Shown piece after piece: positions 1 through 9,710 of a DNA stretch of 64,000 bases. Both the position numbers and the translations under genes were made by a program. This DNA is from Demequina aestuarii (GTDB taxonomy: Bacteria; Actinomycetota; Actinomycetes; Actinomycetales; Demequinaceae), in contig NZ_BBRD01000001.1 in assembly GCF_000975095.1 (NCBI RefSeq), positions 1,259,467-1,323,466 of the forward strand, in the 5' to 3' direction. Every line of letters begins with the position of its first letter. Within the stretch, counting starts at the first letter, position 1. The notes beneath the pieces are model-generated. The model ran no database searches. It saw only the letters and a list, made by a program, of their open reading frames with translations, and was not told the DNA's origin.

Positions 1-1016
1 AGCACGGCTGGGCCCGCCTCGAGGCACCGTCACGTGACGAGGTGCGAGCGGCCGTGCCGGCCGTGGACGTGATGACTGCCGAGCGCCGTGACGCGGAGGG
101 CGGCGCCGGATGGCACTGGATGCCGGGCAGCGTCTGGCGGGCCGTGCGTGCAGCGCTGCCCGAGGGGCCCGTCGCGATCGTCGTGCCGCGGGCCGGATAC
201 GTGAACGCCACCGCCTGCGCACGCTGCGAGCAGTGGGCGGAGTGCCGCGAGTGCTCGTCGCTCCTCGGTCTTGCGAGCCCCGGGGCTGACCCGGTGTGTC
301 TCGACCAGGGACACCTCCAGACGGATTGGCACTGTCCCGAGTGCCAGGGCGCCCAGCTCAAGCACGTGCGCCAAGGGGCGGACCGCATCGCGGAGCAGCT
401 GCAGCGCATGCTCGGCGACGTTCCGCTCACGGTCTCGACCGCATCGGCCGGCGTTGTCGACGACCACACCGTGACCGAGGGGGTGGTGCTGGCGACGCCC
501 GCGGCGCTGCCCGCGGTCGCCGGTGGCTACCGTCACCTCGTGGTGACCGACGCGGGGGTGCCCGCCGGCACCGGGCTCGGCGGCGAGCTCAAGGCGATCC
601 GGTGGTGGCTGGGAGCCGCAGCCCTGGTCCGCAGTCGCCATGAGGGCGGCTCCGTGACGATCGTGGGGGAGGTGCCTCCCGCTGTCCGGCGTGCACTGTC
701 GACGTGGTCGCCGGCGGACGCAGCCCGCGACGAGTACCAGGAGCGGAGCGCGCTGGGGCTGCCTCCGCATCGGCGCTACCTCACCGTGCACGGCGACCGC
801 GCACTCGTGAGAGACGCGCTCGCTCATGCGGGCGTCGTCGACGAGCCGTCCGGGCCGACCACCTGGATCGACCTCCAGGACGGTGTGGGCATCCTGGTGC
901 CACGGTCCCAAGCCCAGGCCATCGTCGACGGTCTGCGGGACGCGCAGCGTGAAGCTTCGAAGGTCAAGCGCGAACTCCGCGTGAGGGTCGACGGACCGCT
1001 CGAGCTGCCGCGTTGA
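1..1016 (+). CDS. priA: Primosomal protein N' (PriA), C-terminal part
   Basis: This is the C-terminal part of a PriA-family replication restart protein. The frame is open to the left edge, so the gene begins outside the window. Cysteine pairs CARC, CREC and CPEC mark the zinc-binding region that in PriA contacts the other primosome proteins. Actinobacterial PriA proteins are generally thought to have lost helicase activity; the motor domain is mostly outside the window, so I cannot test that here. The stop lies 29 bases before the fmt start. The order priA-fmt-rsmB is common in actinobacteria and supports the call. Confidence 0.88.
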   Translation, partial: HGWARLEAPSRDEVRAAVPAVDVMTAERRDAEGGAGWHWMPGSVWRAVRAALPEGPVAIVVPRAGYVNATACARCEQWAECRECSSLLGLASPGADPVCLDQGHLQTDWHCPECQGAQLKHVRQGADRIAEQLQRMLGDVPLTVSTASAGVVDDHTVTEGVVLATPAALPAVAGGYRHLVVTDAGVPAGTGLGGELKAIRWWLGAAALVRSRHEGGSVTIVGEVPPAVRRALSTWSPADAARDEYQERSALGLPPHRRYLTVHGDRALVRDALAHAGVVDEPSGPTTWIDLQDGVGILVPRSQAQAIVDGLRDAQREASKVKRELRVRVDGPLELPR

Positions 1017-1033
1017 CGGCGTTCTCGCCGCCC

Positions 1034-1039
1034 TACGAT
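1034..1039 (+). promoter_or_regulatory. -10 box TACGAT, leaderless fmt start
   Basis: TACGAT is followed by exactly six bases and then the fmt ATG. No Shine-Dalgarno sequence fits between them, so transcription probably starts at or next to the start codon. No clear -35 is visible. Confidence 0.5.
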
Positions 1040-1045
1040 GGACGC

Positions 1046-1978
1046 ATGCGTCTGATCTTCGCCGGTACCCCCCACATCGCCGTGCCGAGCCTCGAGGCTC
1101 TCGCGGACCGACACGAGATCGTCGCCGTGATCACCCAGCCCGACGCTCGGGGCAAGCGCGGTCGCGACCTGCACCCGTCGCCGGTCAAGGCATACGCGCA
1201 GGAGCGGGGATGGCCGGTGCTGACTCCTCCTCGAGCCTCCGATCCCGACTTCATGGCGCAGATCGCCGCGTTGGACGCCGATATCGCGGCAGTCGTCGCG
1301 TACGGGCAGATTCTGCGCAAGGACCTGCTCGGCGCCACTCGGCTGGGGTGGGTCAACCTGCACTTCTCCCTGCTTCCGGCTTGGCGGGGAGCGGCGCCGG
1401 TGCAGCGATCGCTCATGGCAGGCGACGAGATCACCGGAGTCAGCGCCTTCGTGCTCGACGAGGGCATGGACACAGGCCCGGTGATCGGCTCGATGTCGGA
1501 GCGCGTGCGCCGCGATGACACGGCCGGAATACTGCTCGCGCGTCTCGCTGAGGCGGGTGCCCCGCTGCTGGTCCAAGCCATCGATGCCTTCGGCACCGGC
1601 CAGGCGACGCCGATTCCCCAGGTCGAGGACGGCGTGAGTCACGCACCCAAGCTCACGCGCGACGACGCCTCCGTGCGGTGGGACCGACCAGCGCACGTGG
1701 TGGACCGCCAGATCCGCGGCTGCACTCCGGCGCCGGGAGCGTGGACCACGCTGCCGGACGGCACCGCGATGAAGCTCGGCCCTGTCCGCGAGCGCGCCGA
1801 CCTCCCACCGACCGTCCCCGGTCAGGTGGCGGAGCACGATGGCGCCGTGATCGTCGGTACAGGCGGTGACCCCGTCCAGCTCGGGTGGGTGCAGCCGGCG
1901 GGCAAGGGTCAGGTCGAGGCCGACGCGTGGTGGCGCGGAGCGCGCCTCGGCGACGCCGCTGTCCTGGGCGACGCATGA
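1046..1978 (+). CDS. fmt: Methionyl-tRNA formyltransferase
   Basis: Formylates the amino group of methionyl-tRNA(fMet) with 10-formyl-tetrahydrofolate to make the initiator tRNA. The 310-residue protein starts MRLIFAGTP, the usual N-terminus. The catalytic triad is present: N104 and H106 in VNLHFS, followed by the LLPAWRGAAP loop, and D142 in DEGMDTG. The C-terminal OB-like tRNA-binding domain follows. The ATG at 1046 is preferred over an in-frame TTG at 1013 because conserved sequence begins there and a -10 box lies six bases upstream. The stop overlaps the rsmB start (ATGA), so the two genes are translationally coupled. Confidence 0.96.
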   Translation: MRLIFAGTPHIAVPSLEALADRHEIVAVITQPDARGKRGRDLHPSPVKAYAQERGWPVLTPPRASDPDFMAQIAALDADIAAVVAYGQILRKDLLGATRLGWVNLHFSLLPAWRGAAPVQRSLMAGDEITGVSAFVLDEGMDTGPVIGSMSERVRRDDTAGILLARLAEAGAPLLVQAIDAFGTGQATPIPQVEDGVSHAPKLTRDDASVRWDRPAHVVDRQIRGCTPAPGAWTTLPDGTAMKLGPVRERADLPPTVPGQVAEHDGAVIVGTGGDPVQLGWVQPAGKGQVEADAWWRGARLGDAAVLGDA

Positions 1979-3318
1979 GCGCCGCGCGCGATGTCGCCTA
2001 TCGCTGCGTGATGGCAGTCGGTGACGACGACGCCTACGCGAACCTGGTGATGCCCGGACTGATCGATCAGGCCCGGCTCGATGGTCGCGACGCGGCCTTC
2101 GCCACGGAGCTGGCCTATGGGGCGCTACGCATGCGGGGCCAGTACGACGCCATCATCGCCAAGGCGGCACGGCGCGACCCCGCGTCGCTCGACCCTGAGG
2201 TGCGGGCCGCGCTGTGGGTCGGCGCCCACCAGGTGCTGGCCATGCGAGTGCCCTCCCATGCCGCGGTATCCGAGACCGTCGACCTGGTGCGTCGCGAGCG
2301 CGGCCAGGGGGCGGCGAAGTTCGCGAATGCCGTGATGCGGCGGGTCACGGAGAAGACCGCCGATGCGTGGCTCACCGTGATCGCGCCCGGCACGTCGCGC
2401 GCGGCGAAGGCCGTGCGGTTCTCTCATCCCGAGTGGGTGGTCGCGGAGTTCGAGCGTGCTCTCGCCGCCGACGGCCGTGCGGGCGAGATCGACGCGCTGC
2501 TGGAGGCCGACAACGCTGCCGCTCGGGTCACCCTCGCGGCGCGACCTGGACTGGCTGAGCGGGATGACGTGCTCGCGGAGTCGGGCGGTGAGGCCGGCCA
2601 CTGGTCGCCTTGGGCGGTCACCCTCGCCTCCGGCCGTCCCGGAGATCTCGGGTCCGTCGCGGAGGGCCGGGCCGCCGTCCAGGACGAGGGCAGCCAGGTC
2701 GCCGCGGGTGCACTGGCGTCGGCGAGACCCATGGCGCCAGAGGAGCGCTGGCTGGACATGTGCGCCGGGCCCGGCGGCAAGGCTGCCCTTCTGGGAGCGA
2801 TCGCCGCTCAGCAGGGGGTCAGGCTGGATGCGCTCGAGCTGCACCCGCACCGGGCCGAGCTGGTGCGCTCCTCGGTCCGTGCCGTGCCCGAGGGCACCGT
2901 AGCGGTGCACGTGGGGGATGCCCGCGAGTGGGGTGACGAGGGTGCCTACCAGCGCATCGTGCTCGATGCCCCGTGCTCCGGCCTGGGTGCGCTGCGACGG
3001 CGGCCTGAGTCGCGCTGGCGCCGCGGCCTCGACGACCTTGGCGAGCTGGTCGCGCTTCAGCGATCGCTGCTGGCGCGCGCCGCACGGCTGTTGGCGCCGG
3101 GCGGGATCCTCGCGTACATCACCTGCTCGCCCGTGGTGGCCGAGACCCGCGACGTCGTGGCGGGGTCCGCCTTGCGACAGCTCGACGCCCGCGAGGCCGT
3201 GGCGGCGCTGACCGGCACCACGGCATCGGACTGGGGTGCAGGCCCGCACGTGCAGCTCTGGCCGCACGCGCACGGCACGGATGCGATGTTCCTGGCGCTG
3301 CTGGAGCGACCCGACTGA
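1975..3318 (+). CDS. rsmB: 16S rRNA (cytosine-5) methyltransferase RsmB
   Basis: Methylates C967 (E. coli numbering) of 16S rRNA from S-adenosylmethionine. The first ~140 residues form a NusB-like RNA-binding domain. The Rossmann methyltransferase domain follows, with the SAM loop LDMCAGPGGKAALL and the two catalytic cysteines C334 (DAPCSG) and C384 (TCSPVVAE), as in the RsmB/NOP2 family. At 447 residues it is normal length. The ATG at 1975 overlaps the fmt stop and is chosen over upstream in-frame starts inside fmt. The pairing fmt-rsmB is conserved in many bacteria. Confidence 0.94.
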   Translation: MSAARDVAYRCVMAVGDDDAYANLVMPGLIDQARLDGRDAAFATELAYGALRMRGQYDAIIAKAARRDPASLDPEVRAALWVGAHQVLAMRVPSHAAVSETVDLVRRERGQGAAKFANAVMRRVTEKTADAWLTVIAPGTSRAAKAVRFSHPEWVVAEFERALAADGRAGEIDALLEADNAAARVTLAARPGLAERDDVLAESGGEAGHWSPWAVTLASGRPGDLGSVAEGRAAVQDEGSQVAAGALASARPMAPEERWLDMCAGPGGKAALLGAIAAQQGVRLDALELHPHRAELVRSSVRAVPEGTVAVHVGDAREWGDEGAYQRIVLDAPCSGLGALRRRPESRWRRGLDDLGELVALQRSLLARAARLLAPGGILAYITCSPVVAETRDVVAGSALRQLDAREAVAALTGTTASDWGAGPHVQLWPHAHGTDAMFLALLERPD

Positions 3319-3480
3319 TCCGTCAGGGACAGTGTGCCGGCGGGCAGCGGCGCGAACGGGGGCCGCGGCAACGATGCGGGTGGAGTGCGCGGCGGCCGTG
3401 GGTGCGCGGCCCATCGGGCCGAGTCGGCATGCTGGCGCCTCCCGCGGAGAGCGCGCGCTGAGCCGGTGCCGCAGCGGCGC

Positions 3481-3486
3481 TAGGCT
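3481..3486 (+). promoter_or_regulatory. -10 box TAGGCT, leaderless rpe start
   Basis: TAGGCT plus six bases places transcription initiation at the ATG of rpe. This promoter would drive the rpe-rib operon. The 174 bases between rsmB and rpe hold no other gene, no clear hairpin and no riboswitch. Confidence 0.5.
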
Positions 3487-3492
3487 CGACGC

Positions 3493-4158
3493 ATGGGCAT
3501 GCAGATCTCTCCGTCGATCCTGGCCGCCGACTTCGCGAACCTCGAGCGAGACATCGCCGCGGTCGCCAGCGCGGACTGGCTCCACGTCGACGTGATGGAT
3601 GCGCACTTCGTGCCCAACCTCACGCTCGGGCTGCCGGTGCTGGAGCGCATCGCCGAGGTGTCTCCCATGCCGATCGATGCGCACCTGATGATCGATGACC
3701 CCGACCACTGGGCGCCGCGGTACGCCGAAGCGGGCGCGACGTCGGTGACGTTCCACTACGAGGCCGCCGCTGACCCCGTGGCGATCGCCAGGGACCTCCG
3801 TGCCCTGGGCGCGCGTGCGTCGGTCGCACTCAAGCCGGGCACCGACGTCGACGTCGTGCTCGAGCACCTCAAGGAGTTCGACATGGTGCTCGTCATGACC
3901 GTGGAGCCCGGCTTCGGGGGCCAGTCGTTCATGCCGGAGATGCTCCCCAAGTTCGAAGCGCTGCGGGCCGCCGCGACAGCCGCGGGCCACCCGCTGTGGC
4001 TGCAGTCCGATGGTGGCGTGTCCCGAGACACCATCGAGGACATCGCTGCGGCCGGCTGCGACGTCTTCGTCGCCGGATCCGCAGTGTTCGGAGCGGATGA
4101 CCCGGCCGCCGAGGTCACCGCCCTGCGCGAACTCGCTACTCACGCACGGCCCGCATGA
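3493..4158 (+). CDS. rpe: Ribulose-phosphate 3-epimerase
   Basis: Interconverts ribulose 5-phosphate and xylulose 5-phosphate in the pentose phosphate pathway, in the cytoplasm. The 221-residue TIM barrel starts with [13 protein letters not shown]. The metal and catalytic motifs are visible: [21 protein letters not shown], and the phosphate-binding end [26 protein letters not shown] and FVAGSAVFG. Ribulose 5-phosphate is also a precursor of riboflavin, so its place at the head of the rib genes makes metabolic sense. The gene ends in an ATGA overlap with ribD. Confidence 0.96.
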   Translation: MGMQISPSILAADFANLERDIAAVASADWLHVDVMDAHFVPNLTLGLPVLERIAEVSPMPIDAHLMIDDPDHWAPRYAEAGATSVTFHYEAAADPVAIARDLRALGARASVALKPGTDVDVVLEHLKEFDMVLVMTVEPGFGGQSFMPEMLPKFEALRAAATAAGHPLWLQSDGGVSRDTIEDIAAAGCDVFVAGSAVFGADDPAAEVTALRELATHARPA

Positions 4159-5183
4159 CCGCCGCCCGTGCGCCGCTGTCCGTCGCCGGCGCGATGGACC
4201 GCGCGGTCGCGCTGGCCGCGAACGGTCCCGCATACGGGCCGAACCCCAGAGTCGGATGCGTCCTCCTCGACAGCGCCGGAGCCGTGCTGGGCGAGGGCTG
4301 GCACCGCGGCGCGGGGACCGCGCACGCGGAGGTGGCGGCCATCGCCGATGCGCGCACCCGAGGCGCCGACGTCCGCGGAGGCACGGCCGTCGTCACCCTG
4401 GAGCCCTGCGCCCATACGGGGCGCACCGGCCCGTGCGTCGACGCCTTGACCGAGGCCGGCATCGCGGCAGTGACGTACGCCGTCGCCGATCCGGGCGATT
4501 CCTCCAGCGGCGGTGCTGCGGTGCTCGCGACGCGCGGAATCCCCGCGATGCTCACCGCACACGCGGGCGCATCGGCGCTCACCCATCGATGGCTCACCGC
4601 GATGCGACGGGGCCGGCCCTACGTGATCGCCAAGTGGGCCGCGACTCTGGACGGCCGGATGGCGGCCGCGGATGGGACGTCGGTGTGGATCACCGGTCCG
4701 GAGGCTCGCGACCATGCTCACGGCATCCGCGCGGAGGTCGACGCCATCGCCGTCGGCACCGGCACCGTGCTGGTCGACGATCCCCGGCTGTCCGCGCGTC
4801 CCGGGGGAGAGGACGGCCCGCATCAGCCCTTGCGGGTGGTGATCGGGCATCGGGACACATCCGGCAGGCGCGTGTGGCGGGACTCTCACGCCGTGTCCGT
4901 TCCCTCCCACGATCCCCGCGACGTTCTCGCCGCACTCTGGGAGCGAGAGGTGCGGTCGCTCGTGGTCGAAGGCGGTCCCACGGTGCTGTCAGCGTTCCTG
5001 CGCGAAGGGCTCGTCGACGAGGTGCACGCGTACATCGCTCCGGTGCTCCTGGGAGCAGGCCCGAGCGTGGTCGACGACCTGGGAATCGGAACGATGGCAG
5101 ACGCGTTGAGGGGACAGCACGTGAACCTTCAACCATTGGGCGCGGATACACTGATAGTCGCTCATCTCTCGAGAGGAATCTGA
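4155..5183 (+). CDS. ribD: Bifunctional riboflavin deaminase/reductase RibD
   Basis: Carries out the second and third steps of riboflavin synthesis: deamination of the pyrimidine intermediate, then NADPH-dependent reduction of its ribosyl side chain. The N-terminal deaminase domain has the zinc ligands H57 (with E59 in HAE), C85 and C94 ([11 protein letters not shown]). The C-terminal reductase domain starts near [15 protein letters not shown] and contains the [26 protein letters not shown] region and a VVEGGPTVL motif. The protein has 342 residues. The ATG overlaps the rpe stop and the last base of the stop is the first base of the ribE start. Confidence 0.95.
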   Translation: MTAARAPLSVAGAMDRAVALAANGPAYGPNPRVGCVLLDSAGAVLGEGWHRGAGTAHAEVAAIADARTRGADVRGGTAVVTLEPCAHTGRTGPCVDALTEAGIAAVTYAVADPGDSSSGGAAVLATRGIPAMLTAHAGASALTHRWLTAMRRGRPYVIAKWAATLDGRMAAADGTSVWITGPEARDHAHGIRAEVDAIAVGTGTVLVDDPRLSARPGGEDGPHQPLRVVIGHRDTSGRRVWRDSHAVSVPSHDPRDVLAALWEREVRSLVVEGGPTVLSAFLREGLVDEVHAYIAPVLLGAGPSVVDDLGIGTMADALRGQHVNLQPLGADTLIVAHLSRGI

Positions 5184-5794
5184 TGTTCACCGGCATTGTG
5201 GAGGCGGTCGGCACCGTGGTGAACGTCGACGACGACGGCGCTCGCTCACGCGTGACCATCCAGTCAGACGGGTTCGGCACCGATCTTGCGCATGGCGAGT
5301 CGATCGCGGTCGACGGCGTGTGCCTGACCGTCGCGGGTCAGCCGGAGGCCGACGGGCGGCTCACCGGTCTGTGGGATGCCGACGTCATGCGGGTCACCCG
5401 CGAGACCACCACGCTGGGTGACATCGCGCCCGGCCGAAGGGTCAACCTCGAGCGTGCGCTGCGTGCCGACGGCCGGCTCGGCGGTCACATCATGCAGGGC
5501 CACGTCGATGGCTCCGCGCAGTTGGTCGCGCGGGACTCGCAGGAGGACTGGGACGACTTCACCTTCGCTCTCCCCGCTGACTTGGTGCGCTACGTCGTGC
5601 CCAAGGGATCGATCGCGCTCAACGGCGTGTCGCTCACGGTCGCGGCACTGGACGGCGACCGTGCCACGGTGTCGCTGATCCCCACCACGCTCGCCGACAC
5701 GACGCTCGGCGGACTGTCCATGGGCGACTCCGTGAACGTCGAAGTCGATGTGATGGGCAAGTACGTCGAGTCGATGCTGGCGGCCCGCGCATGA
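5183..5794 (+). CDS. ribE: Riboflavin synthase, alpha subunit
   Basis: Dismutates two molecules of 6,7-dimethyl-8-ribityllumazine to riboflavin, the last step of the pathway. The 203-residue protein begins with the invariant MFTGIVE and has two lumazine-binding repeats. The first contains DGVCLTV; the second contains GGHIMQGHVDG and ALNGVSLTV. RBS-like GAGAGGAA lies seven bases before the ATG, inside the ribD end. The frame stays open far upstream of this ATG, but only the MFTGIVE start makes sense. It is the third of five tightly overlapped genes. Confidence 0.95.
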   Translation: MFTGIVEAVGTVVNVDDDGARSRVTIQSDGFGTDLAHGESIAVDGVCLTVAGQPEADGRLTGLWDADVMRVTRETTTLGDIAPGRRVNLERALRADGRLGGHIMQGHVDGSAQLVARDSQEDWDDFTFALPADLVRYVVPKGSIALNGVSLTVAALDGDRATVSLIPTTLADTTLGGLSMGDSVNVEVDVMGKYVESMLAARA

Positions 5795-7032
5795 GCCACG
5801 ACGTCGTCACCCTGGTCGAGCGGGCCCTCGCAGACCTGCGCGCCGGCAAGCCCGTCCTGGTCGCGGACTCCCGCCATCGCGAGAACGAGGCGGACTTCAT
5901 CATGTCCGCACAGACCACCACGGTCGAGTGGGTCGCCTGGGGCATCCGCCACTCGAGCGGCTACCTGTGCGCGCCCATGCCTGGACCACGCGCCGATGCG
6001 CTGAACCTGCCGCTCATGGTGCCCAACAGCCAGGACCCGCGCCGCACGGCGTACACGGTGTCCGTCGACGCCGCCGAAGGCGTGACCACGGGCATCTCGG
6101 CGGCAGACCGCCACCGCACCCTGCAGGTCCTGGCAGCGCCGGCGACGTGCACCGACGACATCATCCGTCCCGGCCACGTGCTCCCGCTGCGGGCGGTCGC
6201 CGGGGGAGTGCTGCACCGCCCCGGCCACACCGAGGCCGCCGTCGACTTGTGCCGCCTGGCCGGTCTGGAGCCGGTGGGGGTCATCGCCGAGCTCGTCAAC
6301 GACGACGGCACCATGATGCGCACGGGCGACGCGATGGGCGTGGCCGAGCGCGAGGACCTCGTGTTCATGACCATCGCGGACCTCATCGAGTACCGCCGGC
6401 AGGTGGACGACCAGCCGCCGCCCGTCGAGCCCGCGCCCCACCGCGTCACCGGATCGGGCGAGGCCCGCCTGCCCACCAGGCACGGCGAGGTCACTATCAA
6501 GGCCTACCGCGACGCGCGCACCGGGGACGAGCACGTCGCGCTGACGGCTCCCGTGCCTCCCGGATCGCTGCCGTTCGTGCGCGTGCACTCCGAGTGCCTC
6601 ACGGGTGACGCGTTCGGCTCCCAGCGCTGCGACTGCGGTCCCCAATTGGACGCCGCGATCGAGCGCGTGGCGAACGAGGGCGGCGCCGTCGTCTACCTGC
6701 GTGGACACGAGGGCCGCGGCATCGGCATCCTGGGAAAGATCCAGGCGTACGCGCTGCAGGACCAGGGCCGCGACACCGTCGACGCGAACACCGACCTGGG
6801 CTTCCCGGTGGACCGGCGCGAGTACGGCGCCGCCGCAGCGATCCTCCAGGACCTGGGTCTCGACGAGGTGCGGCTGATGACGAACAACCCCGCGAAGGTC
6901 GAGGCCATGCGAGCCTCGGGCATCAACGTCGCGGAGCGGATCCCGCACCACTTCGGCGAGCACCCGGAGAACGCGGAGTACCTCCGCACCAAGATCGATC
7001 GCATGGGACACCTGTTGGGAGACAACGCATGA
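5791..7032 (+). CDS. ribBA: DHBP synthase / GTP cyclohydrolase II fusion RibBA
   Basis: Supplies both precursors of riboflavin. The N-terminal half converts ribulose 5-phosphate to 3,4-dihydroxy-2-butanone 4-phosphate, with the acidic motif [11 protein letters not shown] and the later [10 protein letters not shown] and GHTEAAVDL. The C-terminal half opens GTP to the pyrimidine intermediate. Its zinc cysteines are C269, C280 and C282, followed by RGHEGRGIG and [12 protein letters not shown]. At 413 residues it matches the actinobacterial fusion. It overlaps ribE and ribH by four bases each. Both active sites look intact. Confidence 0.95.
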   Translation: MSHDVVTLVERALADLRAGKPVLVADSRHRENEADFIMSAQTTTVEWVAWGIRHSSGYLCAPMPGPRADALNLPLMVPNSQDPRRTAYTVSVDAAEGVTTGISAADRHRTLQVLAAPATCTDDIIRPGHVLPLRAVAGGVLHRPGHTEAAVDLCRLAGLEPVGVIAELVNDDGTMMRTGDAMGVAEREDLVFMTIADLIEYRRQVDDQPPPVEPAPHRVTGSGEARLPTRHGEVTIKAYRDARTGDEHVALTAPVPPGSLPFVRVHSECLTGDAFGSQRCDCGPQLDAAIERVANEGGAVVYLRGHEGRGIGILGKIQAYALQDQGRDTVDANTDLGFPVDRREYGAAAAILQDLGLDEVRLMTNNPAKVEAMRASGINVAERIPHHFGEHPENAEYLRTKIDRMGHLLGDNA

Positions 7033-7496
7033 GCGGCGACGGCGCACCGAAGATCGACATCGACGCGAGCGGCCTCACGGTCGAGATCGTCGCGAGCCAG
7101 TGGCACACCGACGTCATGGACGGACTGGTGGCCGGCGCCATCAGGGCGGCGGAGAGCAGCGGCGCCGCGTATCGCGTCACTCGCGTGGCCGGCGCCTTCG
7201 AGCTCACCGTCGTGGCAGAGCACCTCGCCCGCCAGGGTGCTGACGCGATCGTGGCCCTTGGCGTGGTCGTCAAGGGCGAGACTCCGCACTTCGAGTACGT
7301 GTGCGAGTCCGTGACGATGGGGCTCACCAGCGTCTCTCAGTCTCATCCTGTGCCCGTCGGCTTCGGGGTCCTCACCGTCGACGACGTGCAGCAGGCGCTG
7401 GACCGTGCGGGCCTCGAGGGTTCCAAGGAGGACAAGGGCGCCGAGTCCGTCGAGGCCGCGCTGTCGACGGCGCTGATCCTCCGCGACCTCTCCTGA
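7029..7496 (+). CDS. ribH: 6,7-dimethyl-8-ribityllumazine synthase
   Basis: Condenses the RibD product with 3,4-dihydroxy-2-butanone 4-phosphate to give the lumazine substrate of RibE. The 155-residue protein shows the family motifs: GAFEL near residue 56, [16 protein letters not shown], and [12 protein letters not shown]. The family forms 60-subunit shells or pentamers. It is the last gene of the rib operon, and a separate promoter for hisE follows within 74 bases. Confidence 0.95.
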   Translation: MSGDGAPKIDIDASGLTVEIVASQWHTDVMDGLVAGAIRAAESSGAAYRVTRVAGAFELTVVAEHLARQGADAIVALGVVVKGETPHFEYVCESVTMGLTSVSQSHPVPVGFGVLTVDDVQQALDRAGLEGSKEDKGAESVEAALSTALILRDLS

Positions 7497-7558
7497 CCGC
7501 GCATGCCCACAGGGCAGCGCCCGCATCGGCCGATGGCGGCGGCGGCGCCCGTCTGCCC

Positions 7559-7564
7559 TAGGCT
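7559..7564 (+). promoter_or_regulatory. -10 box TAGGCT, leaderless hisE start
   Basis: TAGGCT with a six-base spacer precedes the GTG of hisE; no Shine-Dalgarno sequence is present. It would start the hisE-hisG-pafB-pafC transcript. Confidence 0.5.
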
Positions 7565-7570
7565 GGTCAC

Positions 7571-7834
7571 GTGAAGACGTTCGACGAACTCTATGAGGAA
7601 CTGTCCGCGCGCGCCGAGGAGCGTCCCGAGGGCTCCGGCACGGTGGCGCTGCTCGACAAGGGTGTCCATGCCATCGGCAAGAAGCTCGTCGAGGAGGCCG
7701 CCGAGTCGTGGATGGCCGCGGAGTTCCAGTCCGACGAGGAGACCGCCGAGGAGATCTCTCAGCTGCTGTACCACGCGCAGGTGATGATGATCGCGAAGGG
7801 CCTGACGCCCGCCGACGTCTACCGCTACCTGTAA
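7571..7834 (+). CDS. hisE: Phosphoribosyl-ATP pyrophosphatase
   Basis: Hydrolyses phosphoribosyl-ATP to phosphoribosyl-AMP, the second step of histidine synthesis. The 87-residue all-alpha MazG-like protein has the characteristic [14 protein letters not shown] and [13 protein letters not shown] helices that bind magnesium. It starts at a GTG placed six bases after a -10 box. hisG follows after 25 bases with its own strong ribosome binding site. The hisE-hisG pairing away from the main his operon is usual in actinobacteria. Confidence 0.94.
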   Translation: MKTFDELYEELSARAEERPEGSGTVALLDKGVHAIGKKLVEEAAESWMAAEFQSDEETAEEISQLLYHAQVMMIAKGLTPADVYRYL

Positions 7835-7859
7835 CGACCACCACCACCCAAGGAGAGTC

Positions 7860-8702
7860 GTGCTCCGCATCGCCGTCCCCAACAAGGGCTCATTGTCTGA
7901 GGCCGCCTCGCAGCTCCTGCGAGAGGCGGGCTACAAGCAGCGCCGCGATCCCCGCGAGCTGGTGCTCGTCGACGCCCGCAATGAGGTCGAGTTCTTCTTC
8001 CTGCGCCCTCGTGACGTCGCCGTCTATGTGGGCTCCGGGACCGTGCATGCGGGCATCACCGGCCGTGACCTGCTGCTCGACTCGGGCACCCCGGCCACGG
8101 AGCACCTCGAGCTGGGCTTCGGCGGTTCGACGTTCCGCTACGCGGCTCCGGCGGACTCGGTGTCGAGCGTCGAGGGCATCGCGGGCAAGCGCGTGGCCAC
8201 GAGCTATCCCCGCCTGGTCAAGCATCACCTGAAGTCGTTCGGCGTCGAGGCCAGCGTGGTGCGCCTCGACGGCGCGGTCGAGTCGTCGGTGCGCCTGGGC
8301 GTGGCCGATGTCGTGGCCGACGTGGTCTCCACGGGCACCACGCTCAAGGCGGCCGGCCTGGAGATCTTCGGCGAGCCGATCCTGAAGTCCGAGGCGATCC
8401 TCATCAAGGGCCCTGACGTGTCTGACTCCGAGATCGCCGTGCTCACCGGGCGCCTGCGCGGCGTGCTGATGGCGCGCCAGTTCGTGCTGGTCGACTACGA
8501 CGTGCCGGACGACCGGCTCGACGAGGCAGTCGCGGTGACCCCCGGCTTCGAAGCGCCCACCGTGACGCCGCTGCACGGCAAGAACTGGCACGCGGTCCGC
8601 GTGATGGTGCCCCGCTCAGAGATGAACCAGATCATGGACCGGCTGTATGCGGCGGGAGCCAGGGCGATCCTCACCACGGAACTGCTGGCGGTGCGGGTGT
8701 AG
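7860..8702 (+). CDS. hisG: ATP phosphoribosyltransferase (long form)
   Basis: Catalyses the committed first step of histidine synthesis from ATP and PRPP. The 280-residue protein is the long form: a catalytic pair of periplasmic-binding-like domains (IAVPNKGSLSE, then DVVADVVSTGTTLKAAGLE, the PRPP loop) and a C-terminal ACT-like regulatory domain (from about residue 205) through which histidine inhibits the family. The GTG start is fixed by the ribosome binding site AAGGAGAG. The stop abuts the pafB ATG. Confidence 0.95.
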   Translation: MLRIAVPNKGSLSEAASQLLREAGYKQRRDPRELVLVDARNEVEFFFLRPRDVAVYVGSGTVHAGITGRDLLLDSGTPATEHLELGFGGSTFRYAAPADSVSSVEGIAGKRVATSYPRLVKHHLKSFGVEASVVRLDGAVESSVRLGVADVVADVVSTGTTLKAAGLEIFGEPILKSEAILIKGPDVSDSEIAVLTGRLRGVLMARQFVLVDYDVPDDRLDEAVAVTPGFEAPTVTPLHGKNWHAVRVMVPRSEMNQIMDRLYAAGARAILTTELLAVRV

Positions 8703-9710
8703 ATGTCAGGCATCTCCGCAGAGCAGCGCCGGCTCAATCTGATGCTCGCGCTGAGCGCGACGCGCCGACGGCTGACGCGTGAAGAGATTCGCGCCCGCGT
8801 GGACGGCTACGACGCCGTCCCGTCGGGGGCCACCCCCGCGGAACGCGACCGCGCCGACGTCTCGTTCCAGCGCATGTTCGAACGCGACAAGGACGAGCTG
8901 CGCCGCATGGGACTGCCGCTGCGCACCGTCACCGATCCGCTGCACCAGGACGATCTGGGCTACCGCATCGACGGTGACGCCGCGCTCCCGGATCTCGACC
9001 TCACGGTGCACGACGCGGCGATCCTCGCTCTCGCCGTCGAGTACTGGCAGGGGGCGTCGCTGGCGGAGGATGCCCGCATGGGCTTCGCCAAGGTGGTGTC
9101 CGCCATCGAGCATGGCGACTCGGATTCGCTGCCGTATGGAGGCATGGCGACGTCGGCCGGCCACGACGCGACGGCGGCGCTCGCCGAGGCGATCGTGGAC
9201 CGCCAGGCAGTGCGGTTCGAGTACGCCTCTGCCAGCTCGGAGACGGCGCGGCGCACTGTGCAGCCGTGGGGCATCGTGATGCGTTCCGGCGTCGAGTACC
9301 TCATTGGATGGGACGTGGACCGCCGCGCCCCGCGCACCTACCGGCTCGGTCGCATCTCCGGCCGGGTGAGGCCTACGGGTGACATCGAGGCGTTCGAGCG
9401 CCCCGACACGTTGCCGCTGGGCGACCTCGACGACCACTCCGCCACCATGACCGCTGTGATCGCCCTCCGTCCGGAGGCCGGTCATGCGCTGCGCCTGCGG
9501 GGCGAGTCCGTCGGCGTGGAGTCGGAGGACGTGGAGCCGTCCACAGCCGGGGCCGGCTGGGAGCTGGTGCGGGTGCCCTACCGCCACGAGGATCTGCTCC
9601 GCGCCGAGGTCCTGGCGCTGCGAGGCGCCGCGCGCGTGGTCGCGCCCGAGTCCCTCAAGCAATCCGTCCGCGCGTACGCGCGCGCCGCGATGGAGGTGGC
9701 CCATGGCTGA
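8703..9710 (+). CDS. pafB: WYL-domain transcriptional regulator PafB
   Basis: The N-terminal ~100 residues include a predicted winged helix and the WYL domain lies at about 160-240, with GVEYLIGWDVDRRAPRTYRLGRIS. In mycobacteria PafB and PafC form a heterodimer that activates LexA-independent DNA damage genes. The 335-residue protein starts directly after the hisG stop and overlaps pafC. In other actinobacteria these genes follow pafA, the Pup ligase; here hisG takes that place, so a link with pupylation is not supported by this window. The regulatory role is inferred from the family. Confidence 0.88.
   Translation: MSGISAEQRRLNLMLALSATRRRLTREEIRARVDGYDAVPSGATPAERDRADVSFQRMFERDKDELRRMGLPLRTVTDPLHQDDLGYRIDGDAALPDLDLTVHDAAILALAVEYWQGASLAEDARMGFAKVVSAIEHGDSDSLPYGGMATSAGHDATAALAEAIVDRQAVRFEYASASSETARRTVQPWGIVMRSGVEYLIGWDVDRRAPRTYRLGRISGRVRPTGDIEAFERPDTLPLGDLDDHSATMTAVIALRPEAGHALRLRGESVGVESEDVEPSTAGAGWELVRVPYRHEDLLRAEVLALRGAARVVAPESLKQSVRAYARAAMEVAHG

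Noticed and set aside
2125-4233. Long open frame on the minus strand across rsmB and rpe
   Set aside because: It mirrors the codon bias of the plus-strand genes, has a low-complexity Arg/His/Gly composition and no family motif.
3319-5182. FMN riboswitch before the riboflavin genes
   Set aside because: The rib genes overlap each other and rpe, and the gap before rpe ends in a leaderless promoter. There is no room for, and no sequence of, an RFN element.
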